A DNA stretch of 64,000 bases from Kribbella sindirgiensis (GTDB lineage: Bacteria > Actinomycetota > Actinomycetes > Propionibacteriales > Kribbellaceae). Location of the stretch: NCBI RefSeq assembly GCF_004331435.1, contig NZ_SJKA01000004.1:434001-498000 (forward strand). The letters run 5' to 3'. Shown piece by piece: positions 25,197-33,800 of the stretch (within the stretch, counting starts at the first letter, position 1; the number at the start of each line of letters is the position of its first letter). The notes beneath the pieces are model-generated. The model did not search any database. It was not told the origin of the DNA and worked only from the letters and a program-made list of their open reading frames with translations. The position numbers were made by a program, and so were the translations under genes.

Positions 25197-26722
25197 ACCG
25201 GTGGTACGCCGTGCCGGCGGTGGGAGAAGGTGCGGTCCTTCGACTGGGCTGCGGCGAGGCGGGCGATCAGGTCGGTGCGGAGGTTCTCCGGCTCGATGAT
25301 CGCGTCGATCACCAGGTCGGCGGCCAGCCGGAGGATGTCGATATCGGTCTCGTACTCCTCGCGCAGCTTGGACACGTACTCGACCCGCTCGCCCTCGTCG
25401 GCGATCTCCTGGATCTTGTTGTAGTACACGGCGTTGATCGCCGCCTCCGGACCCATCACGGCGATCTTCGCGGTCGGCAACGCGACACACGCGTCCGGCG
25501 AGAACCCCGGCCCGCACATCGCGTACAGCCCCGCGCCGTACGCCTTCCGGACGATCACCGACACCGTCGGCACGGTCGCCTCCGACACCGCGGTGATCAT
25601 CTTCGCGCCGTGCCGGATGATCCCGGCCCGCTCGACCTCGCTGCCGATCATGAACCCCGGTACGTCGCACAGGTACACCAGCGGCACGTTGAACGCGTCG
25701 CACAGCCAGATGAACCGGGCCGCCTTGTCCGCCGAGTCGACGAACAGTACGCCGCCCTTCACCGCCGGCTGGTTCGCGACGATCCCGACCACCTGGCCCG
25801 CGAGCAGCCCGAACCCGACCACGAGCTCCGGCGCGTACGCCGGCTTGATCTCGAAGAACGTGTCCGCGTCGACGAGCGCGTCGATCACGTCGTGGATGTC
25901 GAACCCGACGCTCTCCTCGGCCGGCACCAGGTCCCGGGTGAAGTCGCGGCCGGCGTCCGAGGCGTCGTACGACGGCGGTCGCGAACGCCACGAACCGGGC
26001 AGGTAGGAGAAGTACTGCTTCGCCAGCTCGATCGCTTCCGTGTCGTCCGAAGCCAGCAGGTCGCCGCAGCCGGAGACGCTGGTGTGCATCCGGGCGCCGC
26101 CCATCTCCTCCAGCGTGACCTTCTCGCCGACGACCATCTCGGCCATCCGGGGCGAGCCCAGGTACATCGAGGCGTTGCCGTCGACCATGATCACGACGTC
26201 GCAGAACGCCGGGATATAAGCCCCTCCCGCCGCGGACGGGCCGAACAGGCAGCAGATCTGCGGGACCTTGCCGGACAGCGCGACCTGATTGTGGAAGATC
26301 CGGCCCGCACCGCGGCGGCCCGGGAACAGCTCCACCTGGTCGGTGATCCGGGCGCCCGCGGAGTCGATCAGCCAGAAGATCGGCAGCTCGTCGCGGAGCG
26401 CGACCTCGGTCACCCGGACGATCTTCTCGACCGTCCGCGCACCCCACGAACCGGCTTTCACGGTCGGGTCGTTCGCGACGAGCAGCGCCGGGCGGCCGTC
26501 GACGAGCGCCCGGCCGGTGACGACGCCGTCCGCGGGCAGACCCGGGTTCAGCGCGTTCGCCAGCTGCGCCTCCTCGACGAAGCTCCCCTCGTCGACGAGC
26601 AGCGCGATCCGGTCCCGGACGTACAGCTTGTTCTGGCTCTCGAGCTTGGCGGCAGCCTTCTCCGGCGGTGCCAGCGTCGCTTCGCGAGCAACCTTCACCT
26701 CGGTCCAGTGATCGCGCGTCAT
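25193..26722 (-). CDS. Acyl-CoA carboxylase carboxyltransferase subunit (second AccD)
   Basis: 509 residues. Carboxyltransferase motifs are YVRDRIALLVDEGSFVEE, SAGARITDQVELFPGRRGAGRIF, FGPSAAGGAYIPAFCDVVIMV, DVPGFMIGSEVERAGIIRHGAK, KAYGAGLYAMCG and GPEAAINAVYYNKIQEI. The sequence is closer to the MCC-beta/AccD1-AccD2 type than to AccD5. With the acyl-CoA dehydrogenase just upstream it fits branched-chain (leucine or related) acyl-CoA catabolism. No biotin carboxylase is adjacent, so it may borrow the one at 51965-53740. The ATG has AAAGGG upstream. Confidence 0.9.
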   Translation of the reverse strand: MTRDHWTEVKVAREATLAPPEKAAAKLESQNKLYVRDRIALLVDEGSFVEEAQLANALNPGLPADGVVTGRALVDGRPALLVANDPTVKAGSWGARTVEKIVRVTEVALRDELPIFWLIDSAGARITDQVELFPGRRGAGRIFHNQVALSGKVPQICCLFGPSAAGGAYIPAFCDVVIMVDGNASMYLGSPRMAEMVVGEKVTLEEMGGARMHTSVSGCGDLLASDDTEAIELAKQYFSYLPGSWRSRPPSYDASDAGRDFTRDLVPAEESVGFDIHDVIDALVDADTFFEIKPAYAPELVVGFGLLAGQVVGIVANQPAVKGGVLFVDSADKAARFIWLCDAFNVPLVYLCDVPGFMIGSEVERAGIIRHGAKMITAVSEATVPTVSVIVRKAYGAGLYAMCGPGFSPDACVALPTAKIAVMGPEAAINAVYYNKIQEIADEGERVEYVSKLREEYETDIDILRLAADLVIDAIIEPENLRTDLIARLAAAQSKDRTFSHRRHGVPPV

Positions 26723-26740
26723 AACGCCCTTTCTACCTGC

Positions 26741-26786
26741 TACGTCCGAAGAACCGCGCAGACGTCCCTCGAGTTCTTCGGACGTA
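26741..26786. repeat. Inverted repeat, member A of a shared-arm family
   Basis: TACGTCCGAAGAAC (26741-26754) is the exact reverse complement of 26773-26786, with an 18-base loop. It lies between the acyl-CoA dehydrogenase stop and the carboxyltransferase start, inside a presumed operon. The right arm continues as TTCTTCGGACGTAACGA, a 17-base string found again at 55274-55290 in the repeat at 55237-55288. Confidence 0.75.
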
Positions 26787-26791
26787 ACGAT

Positions 26792-27955
26792 TCATTCGAC
26801 GGGGAGGCCCAGGCTGCGGGCGATCAGCATCCGCTGGACTTCCGACGTACCCTCGCCGATCTCCAGGATCTTGGCGTCGCGGTAGAACCGGGTGACCGGG
26901 TACTCCTCCATGAAGCCGTAGCCGCCGAAGACCTGCGTGGCGATCCGGGTCGCGGTCACCGCGGACTCGGTCGCGTACAGCTTGGCCACCGACGCCGCCT
27001 GCTTGAAGTCGGCCATCGACGCGCCGGCGTCCTTCAGCGCCGCCGCGCGATACACGAGCAACGAGGCCGCGTCCGCCATCACCTTCAGGTCGGCGATCTG
27101 GAACGCCACCCCCTGCTTGCGGCCGATCGGTACGCCGAACGTCTGGCGCTCACCGGCGTACTGGACCGACATCTCCAGGCACGCGCGGATGCACCCGAGC
27201 GCGACGGCCGCGATCGCGACCCGGCCGTCGTCGAGCGTCGCGAGGAACTGCGCGAACCCCTTGCCGCGCTCACCGAGCAGATTGGCCTCGGGGACGCGGC
27301 AGTTCACGAACGACAGCGGGTGCGTGTCGCTGGCATGCCAGCCGAGCTTGTCGTACGCCGCTTCCGCGGTGAATCCCGGCGTACCGCTCGGGACGATGAT
27401 CGTGGAGATCTCCGGCTTGCCGTCGGCCCGCTCACCGGTACGGGCGGTCACCGTGACGACCGAGGTGATCGAAGAGCCCGAGTTGGTGATGAACTGCTTG
27501 GAGCCGTCGATCACCCACTCGCCGTTGTCGACGACCGCGCGGGTCTTGGTGGCGCCGGCGTCCGACCCGGACTCCGGCTCGGTCAGCCCGAACCCGGCCA
27601 GTTTGGTACCCGCGACCAGGTCCGGCAGCCAGGCGGCCTTCTGCTCGTCGGTGCCGAACGTCAGGATCGGGTTGATCCCGAGCCCGACCGCCGCCTCGAG
27701 CGTGATTCCCATCGACTGGTCGACCCGGGAGATCTCCTCGATCGCCACGCACAAGCTGGTGAAGTCGCCGCCCGCACCGCCGTACTCCTCCGGCGCGGTC
27801 AGCCCGAACAGCCCGAGCCGCCCCATCTTCTGCACGACCTCCACCGGGAAGTAGTGCTTGCGGTCCCACTCGGCCGCGTACGGCGCGATCTCGGCCTCCG
27901 CGAAGTCACGAACGCTACGACGGAACTCCTGATGCTCCGCGGACAACTCGAACAT
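26792..27955 (-). CDS. Acyl-CoA dehydrogenase
   Basis: 387 residues from ATG 27955, with AAGGGG upstream. FAD enzyme oxidising acyl-CoA to enoyl-CoA. Signatures: GFGLTEPESGSDAGATKT, DGSKQFITNSGSS, ERQTFGVPIGRKQGVAFQIAD, QVFGGYGFMEEYPVTRFYRDAKILEIGEGTSEVQRMLIAR. The Glu in IGEGTSE is at the catalytic-base position of the short/medium-chain group. First gene of a pair with the carboxyltransferase, divergent from a MerR regulator. By analogy with liu operons the substrate may be isovaleryl-CoA or another branched acyl-CoA, but this is inference. The ATG at 27970 is less likely. Confidence 0.93.
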   Translation of the reverse strand: MFELSAEHQEFRRSVRDFAEAEIAPYAAEWDRKHYFPVEVVQKMGRLGLFGLTAPEEYGGAGGDFTSLCVAIEEISRVDQSMGITLEAAVGLGINPILTFGTDEQKAAWLPDLVAGTKLAGFGLTEPESGSDAGATKTRAVVDNGEWVIDGSKQFITNSGSSITSVVTVTARTGERADGKPEISTIIVPSGTPGFTAEAAYDKLGWHASDTHPLSFVNCRVPEANLLGERGKGFAQFLATLDDGRVAIAAVALGCIRACLEMSVQYAGERQTFGVPIGRKQGVAFQIADLKVMADAASLLVYRAAALKDAGASMADFKQAASVAKLYATESAVTATRIATQVFGGYGFMEEYPVTRFYRDAKILEIGEGTSEVQRMLIARSLGLPVE

Positions 27956-27979
27956 GCGGCACCCCTTCATGCTTGACGC

Positions 27980-27993
27980 TTACGTAAACGTAA
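27980..27993. promoter_or_regulatory. MerR/LiuR-like operator
   Basis: TTACGT-AA-ACGTAA is a perfect inverted repeat between the divergent acyl-CoA dehydrogenase and MerR starts, 25 bases from the former and 16 from the latter. The ACGT-rich symmetry resembles operators of LiuR-type MerR regulators of branched-chain acyl-CoA catabolism. Binding is inferred. Confidence 0.62.
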
Positions 27994-28008
27994 AGCACGC
28001 TGGGCAGC

Positions 28009-28416
28009 ATGCACAATAGCCAGGTGCCCGCAGAGACCTGGTCGATCGCCGAACTGGCCGCCGAGTACGACGTGACACTCCGGACGATCCGGTTCTACGA
28101 GGACCGCGGCCTGCTCACGCCCGAACGCCGCGGCACCACCCGCGTCTACCACCCCCGCGACCGCGTCCGCCTGGCCCTCGTCCTGCGCGGCAAACGCCTC
28201 GGCTTCTCCCTCGACGAGATCGCCAAGATCGTCGACATGTACGACGCCGAACCCGGCGAGGAAGGCCAACTCGTCTACCTCCTCGACCAGATCACCCACC
28301 GCCGCACCGAACTGGAACAACGCCGCCGCGACATCGAAGAAACCCTCCAAGACCTCGCCCAGGTAGAAACCCGCTGCCGCACAGACCTGGAAGCCCTCCG
28401 CAACGGCCAAACCTGA
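28009..28416 (+). CDS. MerR-family regulator (LiuR-like)
   Basis: 135 residues. WSIAELAAEYDVTLRTIRFYEDRGLLTPERRGTTRVYHPRDRVRL is the MerR winged helix, followed by a wing (LGFSLDEIAKIVDMYD) and a dimerising coiled coil (THRRTELEQRRRDIEETLQDL). There is no cysteine-based metal site: the only Cys, in RCRTD near the C-terminus, is single. Divergent position and the palindrome at 27980-27993 make it the likely regulator of the acyl-CoA dehydrogenase/carboxyltransferase pair, as LiuR is for liu genes. An in-frame GTG at 28024 is an alternative start. Confidence 0.88.
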   Translation: MHNSQVPAETWSIAELAAEYDVTLRTIRFYEDRGLLTPERRGTTRVYHPRDRVRLALVLRGKRLGFSLDEIAKIVDMYDAEPGEEGQLVYLLDQITHRRTELEQRRRDIEETLQDLAQVETRCRTDLEALRNGQT

Positions 28417-28448
28417 CCCGACCGCACGGCTCAACCGCCAAACGATCG

Positions 28449-28691
28449 CTAGGCGATCTTCCGGCGGCCGTACAACCAGTAGATGACCGGCGCGGCCCCG
28501 AGCGAGTTGGCGAGGGTGAGAACCAAAGCCCAGAGCGGCTTGGGCCCCCGCACCTGACTGGCAGGACGGCGCGCGAGATCAGCCAGCGCGACAGCCTTCA
28601 ACACGCTCTCGACAACGGCCCCAACCATGATCAGCCGCTGCTGCGCAGGGCTCAGATCAGCCCACCTCTTCCCGTTCACATCCCCCACCAT
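28449..28691 (-). CDS. PLDc_N-type small membrane protein
   Basis: 80 residues. Two hydrophobic segments (MVGAVVESVLKAVALADL and LWALVLTLANSLGAAPVIYWLYG) with the closing GRRK, and GPKPLWALV before the second span, are typical of the phospholipase-D nuclease N-terminal (PLDc_N) membrane domain. Function unknown. It lies 32 bases from the converging MerR stop and 31 bases upstream of the sirohydrochlorin chelatase stop, and is probably not part of that operon's function. Confidence 0.75.
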   Translation of the reverse strand: MVGDVNGKRWADLSPAQQRLIMVGAVVESVLKAVALADLARRPASQVRGPKPLWALVLTLANSLGAAPVIYWLYGRRKIA

Positions 28692-28722
28692 CCGCCCCCA
28701 TCACCCCACACGCAACCACCCG

Positions 28723-29427
28723 TCACCCAGCGATCGCCCAGGCGTCAGCAGACAGGCGACTGGCCGCTCTAGCCGCTTCGTAGCGGTGGAGGGCGAGGGT
28801 GGACAGGCGGGGATCGGGCGCCAAGGGAGCCGTGACGGTGTGGGGTGCCGCGTGGCGTTGGATGAGGCTGTGGAAGAAGCCGGGCGCCAAGAGGTACGTC
28901 GCTACGGCGAGGCGGCCCGAGGTGCGGGCCAGTACGTCGGGAAGCCGGTCGCCGGCGCCGGAAACATAGGCCACCCGGACCGGGCGATCGACCCGTGCGG
29001 ACAGGAGTCTGGCAGTGGTCTCGCAGTCGGCCAGCGCGCGCGGGTCGGACGAGCCTGCGGCGGCCAGTACGACGGTATCCATGTGGGACAGGTCGCCCAG
29101 GCGATCGGCGAGGATCTCCACCAGCACAGGATCCGGCCCAAGGGCATCGGCAGCGTGAACCTGCCCGGGATAGCGCTGCGCTTCGGCCGCAACGTCGACG
29201 TACACGTGATAGCCCGAGCTCAGCAGCAACGGTACGACGACAGCGTCCGAAGCGTCCGTGGTGATCCGGCGGACGAGGGACGGCAGCGCCGGCGTCAGCA
29301 GGTCGACGAAGCCCAGCGAAATGGCGAGGTCGGGCCGTTGACGAGCCATCTCGCGGACGAGGTCGTGGACGACGCGGATGCCGCGAGGGTCCGCCGTACC
29401 GTGGGCTACTGCGACGAGGTCGGTCAT
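28723..29427 (-). CDS. Sirohydrochlorin chelatase (CbiX/SirB-like)
   Basis: 234 residues, two CbiX-like halves. VAVAHGTADPRG has the metal-binding His at the N-terminus, and LLLSSGYHVYVDV holds the second His. The C-terminal half keeps VVLAAAGSSDPRA and TYLLAPGFFHSLI. It would insert Fe2+ into sirohydrochlorin to make siroheme, the cofactor of NirB in the same operon. Its ATG overlaps the stop of the HemD-winged-helix gene. It is the last gene of the nitrate/nitrite unit. Confidence 0.88.
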   Translation of the reverse strand: MTDLVAVAHGTADPRGIRVVHDLVREMARQRPDLAISLGFVDLLTPALPSLVRRITTDASDAVVVPLLLSSGYHVYVDVAAEAQRYPGQVHAADALGPDPVLVEILADRLGDLSHMDTVVLAAAGSSDPRALADCETTARLLSARVDRPVRVAYVSGAGDRLPDVLARTSGRLAVATYLLAPGFFHSLIQRHAAPHTVTAPLAPDPRLSTLALHRYEAARAASRLSADAWAIAG

Positions 29428-30551
29428 GTGGGGACTCCGGCGGGTTCTACGGCGAGCCGGTAGCCGCGGCGGACCACCGTGCGGACCAGTTCGGGACGAC
29501 CGACCGCAGTACGCAGCCGGTTGACGGTGACCTCGACCGCGTGGACGTCTTCGGCCCCGGGGAGGACAGCCAGCAACTCAGGGCGCGACACCACATCTCC
29601 CCCGGCCGCGACCAGCGCCGCCAGGACAGCACGCGGCCCAGGCCCCAGCGGCAGTACGACGCCGTCGAGCACCGCCGCGCCGCCGCGGATCACCAACTGG
29701 CCGAACGACGTTTCGATCGACCGCGCGTTGTCGTCGGTGAGCCGGTCGGTCACGATCCGGATCAGCGCACCCAACCGGTACCGGTCCGGCACCAACGGGT
29801 CGAGCCCCAGCGCCCCGAACGGTGCCGCGGTCACCGGACCGACGCAGGCGTTCAGCACCCGCCCGGTCCGCAACGCCGACGTGAGGTCGTCGTACTGCCC
29901 GTTCAGCGCCGCCGCGTCGAGCATCGCCTGCGCACCGGGCGCCGACGTGTGGACGACGGCGTCGACGGTGCCCGCGCACACCTGCGAGATCATCCGCTCC
30001 ACCAGCGCCGGATCGGGCGCCGGCCCCCACCGGTACACCTCCAGACCGCGCACCGATCCACCGGCAGCCCGCAACGTGTCCTGCAGCGCGGGATCCGACA
30101 GCCCGTGCAACTGTACGACGATCTTCCGCCCGACAACGCCCTGTGTACGCAGCCATTCGACCACTTCGGCCGTCGTCTCGGACCGCGCCGACCAGTGCTC
30201 GACCAGCCCGGCCGCGCGGATCGCGCCACGCGCCTTCGGGCCGCGGGCCAGGATCCGCGAGTGCTCCAGCGTGCCCAGCAGGTCCGCGGCGAGACCGGCG
30301 GTGTCGGCCGCCTCGATCCAGCCGCGGAACCCGACCGCGGTGGTGACCACGACGTCGTCCGGCGGGTTCGCGATCACCCGCCGGGTCGCCTCGATCAGCG
30401 CGTGGTCGTCGGCGACCGGCACGATCTGCAAGGTCGGCGCGTGCAGTACCTTCGCTCCGCGCCGCTCGAACGACGCGATCAGGTCCTCCGCACGCCGGTG
30501 TGCGGTGATCGCGATCGTGCAGCCGCTCAACGGCCCCGGCCTACTAGCCAC
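29424..30551 (-). CDS. Uroporphyrinogen-III synthase fused to a winged-helix DNA-binding domain
   Basis: 375 residues. Residues 1 to ~265 are HemD-like (GCTIAITAHRRAEDLIASFERRGAKVLHAPTLQIVP; TTAVGFRGWIEAA; VVQLHGLSDPALQDTLRAAGG). The last ~100 residues are an OmpR/PhoB-type winged helix (LGPGPRAVLAALVAAGGDVVSRPELLAVL, HAVEVTVNRLRTAVGRPELVRTVVRRGYRL). The same architecture is known in actinobacteria (Rv0260c type) near nitrite reductase genes. It may make siroheme precursor, act as a nas/nir regulator, or both. The GTG start overlaps the nirD stop by 8 bases. Confidence 0.9.
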   Translation of the reverse strand: MASRPGPLSGCTIAITAHRRAEDLIASFERRGAKVLHAPTLQIVPVADDHALIEATRRVIANPPDDVVVTTAVGFRGWIEAADTAGLAADLLGTLEHSRILARGPKARGAIRAAGLVEHWSARSETTAEVVEWLRTQGVVGRKIVVQLHGLSDPALQDTLRAAGGSVRGLEVYRWGPAPDPALVERMISQVCAGTVDAVVHTSAPGAQAMLDAAALNGQYDDLTSALRTGRVLNACVGPVTAAPFGALGLDPLVPDRYRLGALIRIVTDRLTDDNARSIETSFGQLVIRGGAAVLDGVVLPLGPGPRAVLAALVAAGGDVVSRPELLAVLPGAEDVHAVEVTVNRLRTAVGRPELVRTVVRRGYRLAVEPAGVPT

Positions 30552-30885
30552 CCGAACCCACCACGACCTGCCCGTCGACGACCTCGACCGGGTACACCGG
30601 CAGGGACACCTCCGGATCGTCCAGGCACGCGCCGGTGCGCAGATCGAAGACCTGCTTGAACATCGGCGACGCCACCGTCGGTACGTCGCCGCGGCTGCCG
30701 ACGATGCCCCGCGACATCACGTTCGCCCCGCTGAACGGGTCCTGGTTGCCGATGGCGAACACCTCGTCGTCGTGAGTTCTGAACAACGCGATCTGCACGT
30801 CCCCGAGCAACGCCGCGACCCCACGTTCCGGCAGCAGTGCCTCAACAGCGCAGATCACCGTGCGCTCGACACTCGTCATGGTCAT
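30544..30885 (-). CDS. nirD: Nitrite reductase (NAD(P)H) small subunit
   Basis: 113 residues from ATG 30885, with GGAGG 7 bases upstream. Rieske-like fold: VAALLGDVQIALFRTHDDEVFAIGNQDPFSGANVMSRGIVGSRG, then VASPMFKQVFDLRTGACLDDPEVSLPVYPVEVVDGQVVV. As in other NirD proteins the C-x-H and C-x2-H cluster ligands of true Rieske proteins are absent. It partners NirB in reducing nitrite to ammonium in the cytosol. The ATG overlaps the NirB stop (ATGA) and its own stop overlaps the next start. Confidence 0.93.
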   Translation of the reverse strand: MTMTSVERTVICAVEALLPERGVAALLGDVQIALFRTHDDEVFAIGNQDPFSGANVMSRGIVGSRGDVPTVASPMFKQVFDLRTGACLDDPEVSLPVYPVEVVDGQVVVGSGG

Positions 30886-33800
30886 CGACGTACCTCCAAT
30901 CGGGGGCCGGCCAGCAGGACCGGCTCCAGCTGCCCGCGTTCGGCCGAGGTGGCCGGGCGCGGCTGGTTGCGCTCGACGACGTACCGCAGGTCGGCGTCGG
31001 GCTGGTCCGGCGCGTTCACGAACGACACGAACCGGGCCAGCTTCTCGGGATCGTTCAGGGTCGCCTGCCACTCGTCGACGTACGCGTCCACGTGCTTGGC
31101 CATCGCCGCGTCGAGGTCGGCCGCGATCCCCAGGCTGTCGTTGAGTACGACGTCCCGCACCTGATCCAGCCCGATCTCGCGCATCCACACCGACGTACGC
31201 TGCAGGCGGTCACCGGTGCGGACGTAGTACATGAGGAAGCGGTCGATCGCCTGGAACAGCTCCTCGTCGGTCAGGTCCGAGGCGAGCAGCTCGGCGTGCC
31301 GCGGCGTCATACCGCCGTTGCCGCCGACGTAAAGGTTCCAGCCCTTCTCGGTCGCGATCACGCCGACGTCCTTGCCGCGGGCCTCCGCGCACTCGCGCGC
31401 GCAGCCGGAGACGCCGAGCTTGAGCTTGTGCGGCGACCGCAGCCCGCGGTACCGCAGCTCCAGCGCGATCGCCATCCCGACCGAGTCCTGGACGCCGTAC
31501 CGGCACCAGGTGGACCCGACGCACGACTTCACCGTCCGCAGCGCCTTGCCGTACGCGTGCCCGGACTCGAAGCCCGCGTCCACCAGCCGTTTCCAGATCG
31601 CCGGCAGCTGCTCGATGCGCGCCCCGAACAGGTCGACCCGCTGGCCGCCGGTGATCTTCGTGTACAGCCCGAAGTCGCGCGCCACCTCGCCGATCGTGAT
31701 CAGGCCCTCCGGCGTGATCTCACCGCCGGGGATCCGCGGGACGACGGAGTACGTGCCGTCCTTCTGCATGTTGGCCATCACGTGGTCGTTGGTGTCCTGC
31801 AACGTCGCGCGCTCGCCCTCGAGCACGTGACCTGCCGGGTCCAGACTCGCCAGAATGGACCCGACGACGGGCTTGCAGATGTCGCACCCACGGCCCGTGC
31901 CGTGCCGCTCCACGATCTCGCTGAACGTCCGCAGTTCGGTGATCCGGACGACGTCGAACAGCTCCGCCCTGGACAGCGCGAAGTGCTCGCACAGCGCCTT
32001 GCTGACCTCGACGCCGGCCTTGGTGAGCTCGGTGTTGAGGAGGTTCTTGACGATCGGCAGGCACGAACCACAGCTCGTACCGGCCTTGGTCTTGCCGCAG
32101 ACCGACTTGATGTCCGTGCAGCCCTCGTCGCGGACGGCACACCGGATCGTGCCCGCGGACACGTTGTTGCACGAGCAGACCGGCGCGTCGTCGGGCAGCT
32201 CGAGCTGCACCGGACCAGCGCCCTCGGGCAGCAGGAACGCGGCCGGGTCGGCGCCGAGCTCCCGGCCCACCATCGGCCGCAGTCCGGAGTACGCCGACGC
32301 GTCGCCGACCAGGATGCCGCCGAGCAGGGTACGGGCGTCGTCGGACAGCACGAGCTTCTTGTAGACACCGGCCACCGGGTCGGCGTACACGATGTCCAAC
32401 GCGCCCTCGGTCGCGCCGAACGCGTCACCGAAGCTCGCGACGTCGACGCCGAGCAGCTTCAGCTTCGTCGACGTGTCCGCGCCCGGGAACGTCGCCTCAC
32501 CGCCGAGCAGACGGTCCGCGACGATCTCGGCCATCGTGTAGCCGGGGGCGATCAGGCCCCACACGCGCCCTTCGATACAAGCGACTTCACCGATCGCCCA
32601 GACACCAGGAACGGACGTACGGCACGCCTCGTCGACCACGACACCGCCGCGCTCGCCGATCTGCAGACCGGCCGCGCGGCCGAGCTCGTCACGCGGCCGG
32701 ACACCGGCCGCGAACACCACCACGTCGGCCGGCAGATCGGGGCCGTCGGCAACGCCCATCGCACGGGCCGCGCCCTGCGAGGTGAGCTTCACGCGCTGGC
32801 ACTGCGTTCCGGTCAGTACGTCGACGTCGAGGCCCTCGATCAACCGGGCCAGCGCGGAACCGCCGCCCTCGTCGACCTGCAGCGGCATCAGCCGCGGCGC
32901 GAACTCGACAACCTTCGTCGCAGCACCCAAAGCTGTTAGCGCGCCGGCAGCTTCGAGGCCGAGCAGACCGCCGCCGACGACGACACCGCTGACCTGCTTA
33001 CCTTCACCCTTGAGCCGCTCGACGTACACGCGCAGCGCGGCGACGTCGTCGATGGTCCGGTAGACGAAGCAGCCTTGCGCGTCGTTGTTCTTCACCGGCG
33101 GCACGAACGCCGCGGAGCCGGTCGCCAGGATGAGCTCGTCGTACCCGACCTGCTCGCCGCGGGCTGTCGTGACGGTCTTCGCCGCGGTGTCGATCGACGT
33201 GATCTGCACACCCTTGCGGAGGTTGACCGCCGGGTCGTCCCAGAGGTCCGGGTCGCCGAGCGACAGGTCCTGCGGGTCGCGACCGGAGAAGTAGCTGGTC
33301 AGCGCGACCCGGTCGTACGGCAGTCGCGGCTCCTCGCCGAAGACAGTGATCCGGTAGCTGACCTCCGTGTCGCGCTGCCGCAGCGCCTCGACCAGGCGGT
33401 GCGCAACCATCCCTCCGCCGACCACCACCACGTGCTTGGCCTTGTTCAGCTCTGCCATCGTCGCCCTCCTGCTCGGGACTGGTTCGGTCTCGCCGCGCCG
33501 GAAGCGGTCGAGCAGTTCGCCGACGGCGCCGGTGCAGCTCCCGCACCCGGTCGTCGCCCGCGTCGTGGCGGCGATGCCGGCGACACTGTCGGCACCTCCA
33601 CGCCAGGCCGCTTCGATCGCGACCCTGGTGACGCCGTTGCACCTGCACACGGTCGCCACCTTCTTGTTCTGCACGGCGGGTACGTCGGGCTCGGTGAGCA
33701 ACCCGTCCGCCACCACCGGTGTCCCGCGGTCCGCCAGCAACACCAGCTCGGCTGCGACCTCGGGCGCACCCACTGCGACCGCCGACCGCACCACGCCGTC

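Noticed and set aside
25064..27976. 970-residue frame opposite the carboxyltransferase and acyl-CoA dehydrogenase
   Set aside because: Its sequence is low-complexity Arg/Asp/Val/His shadow text. Both minus-strand genes have strong catalytic signatures and ribosome binding sites.
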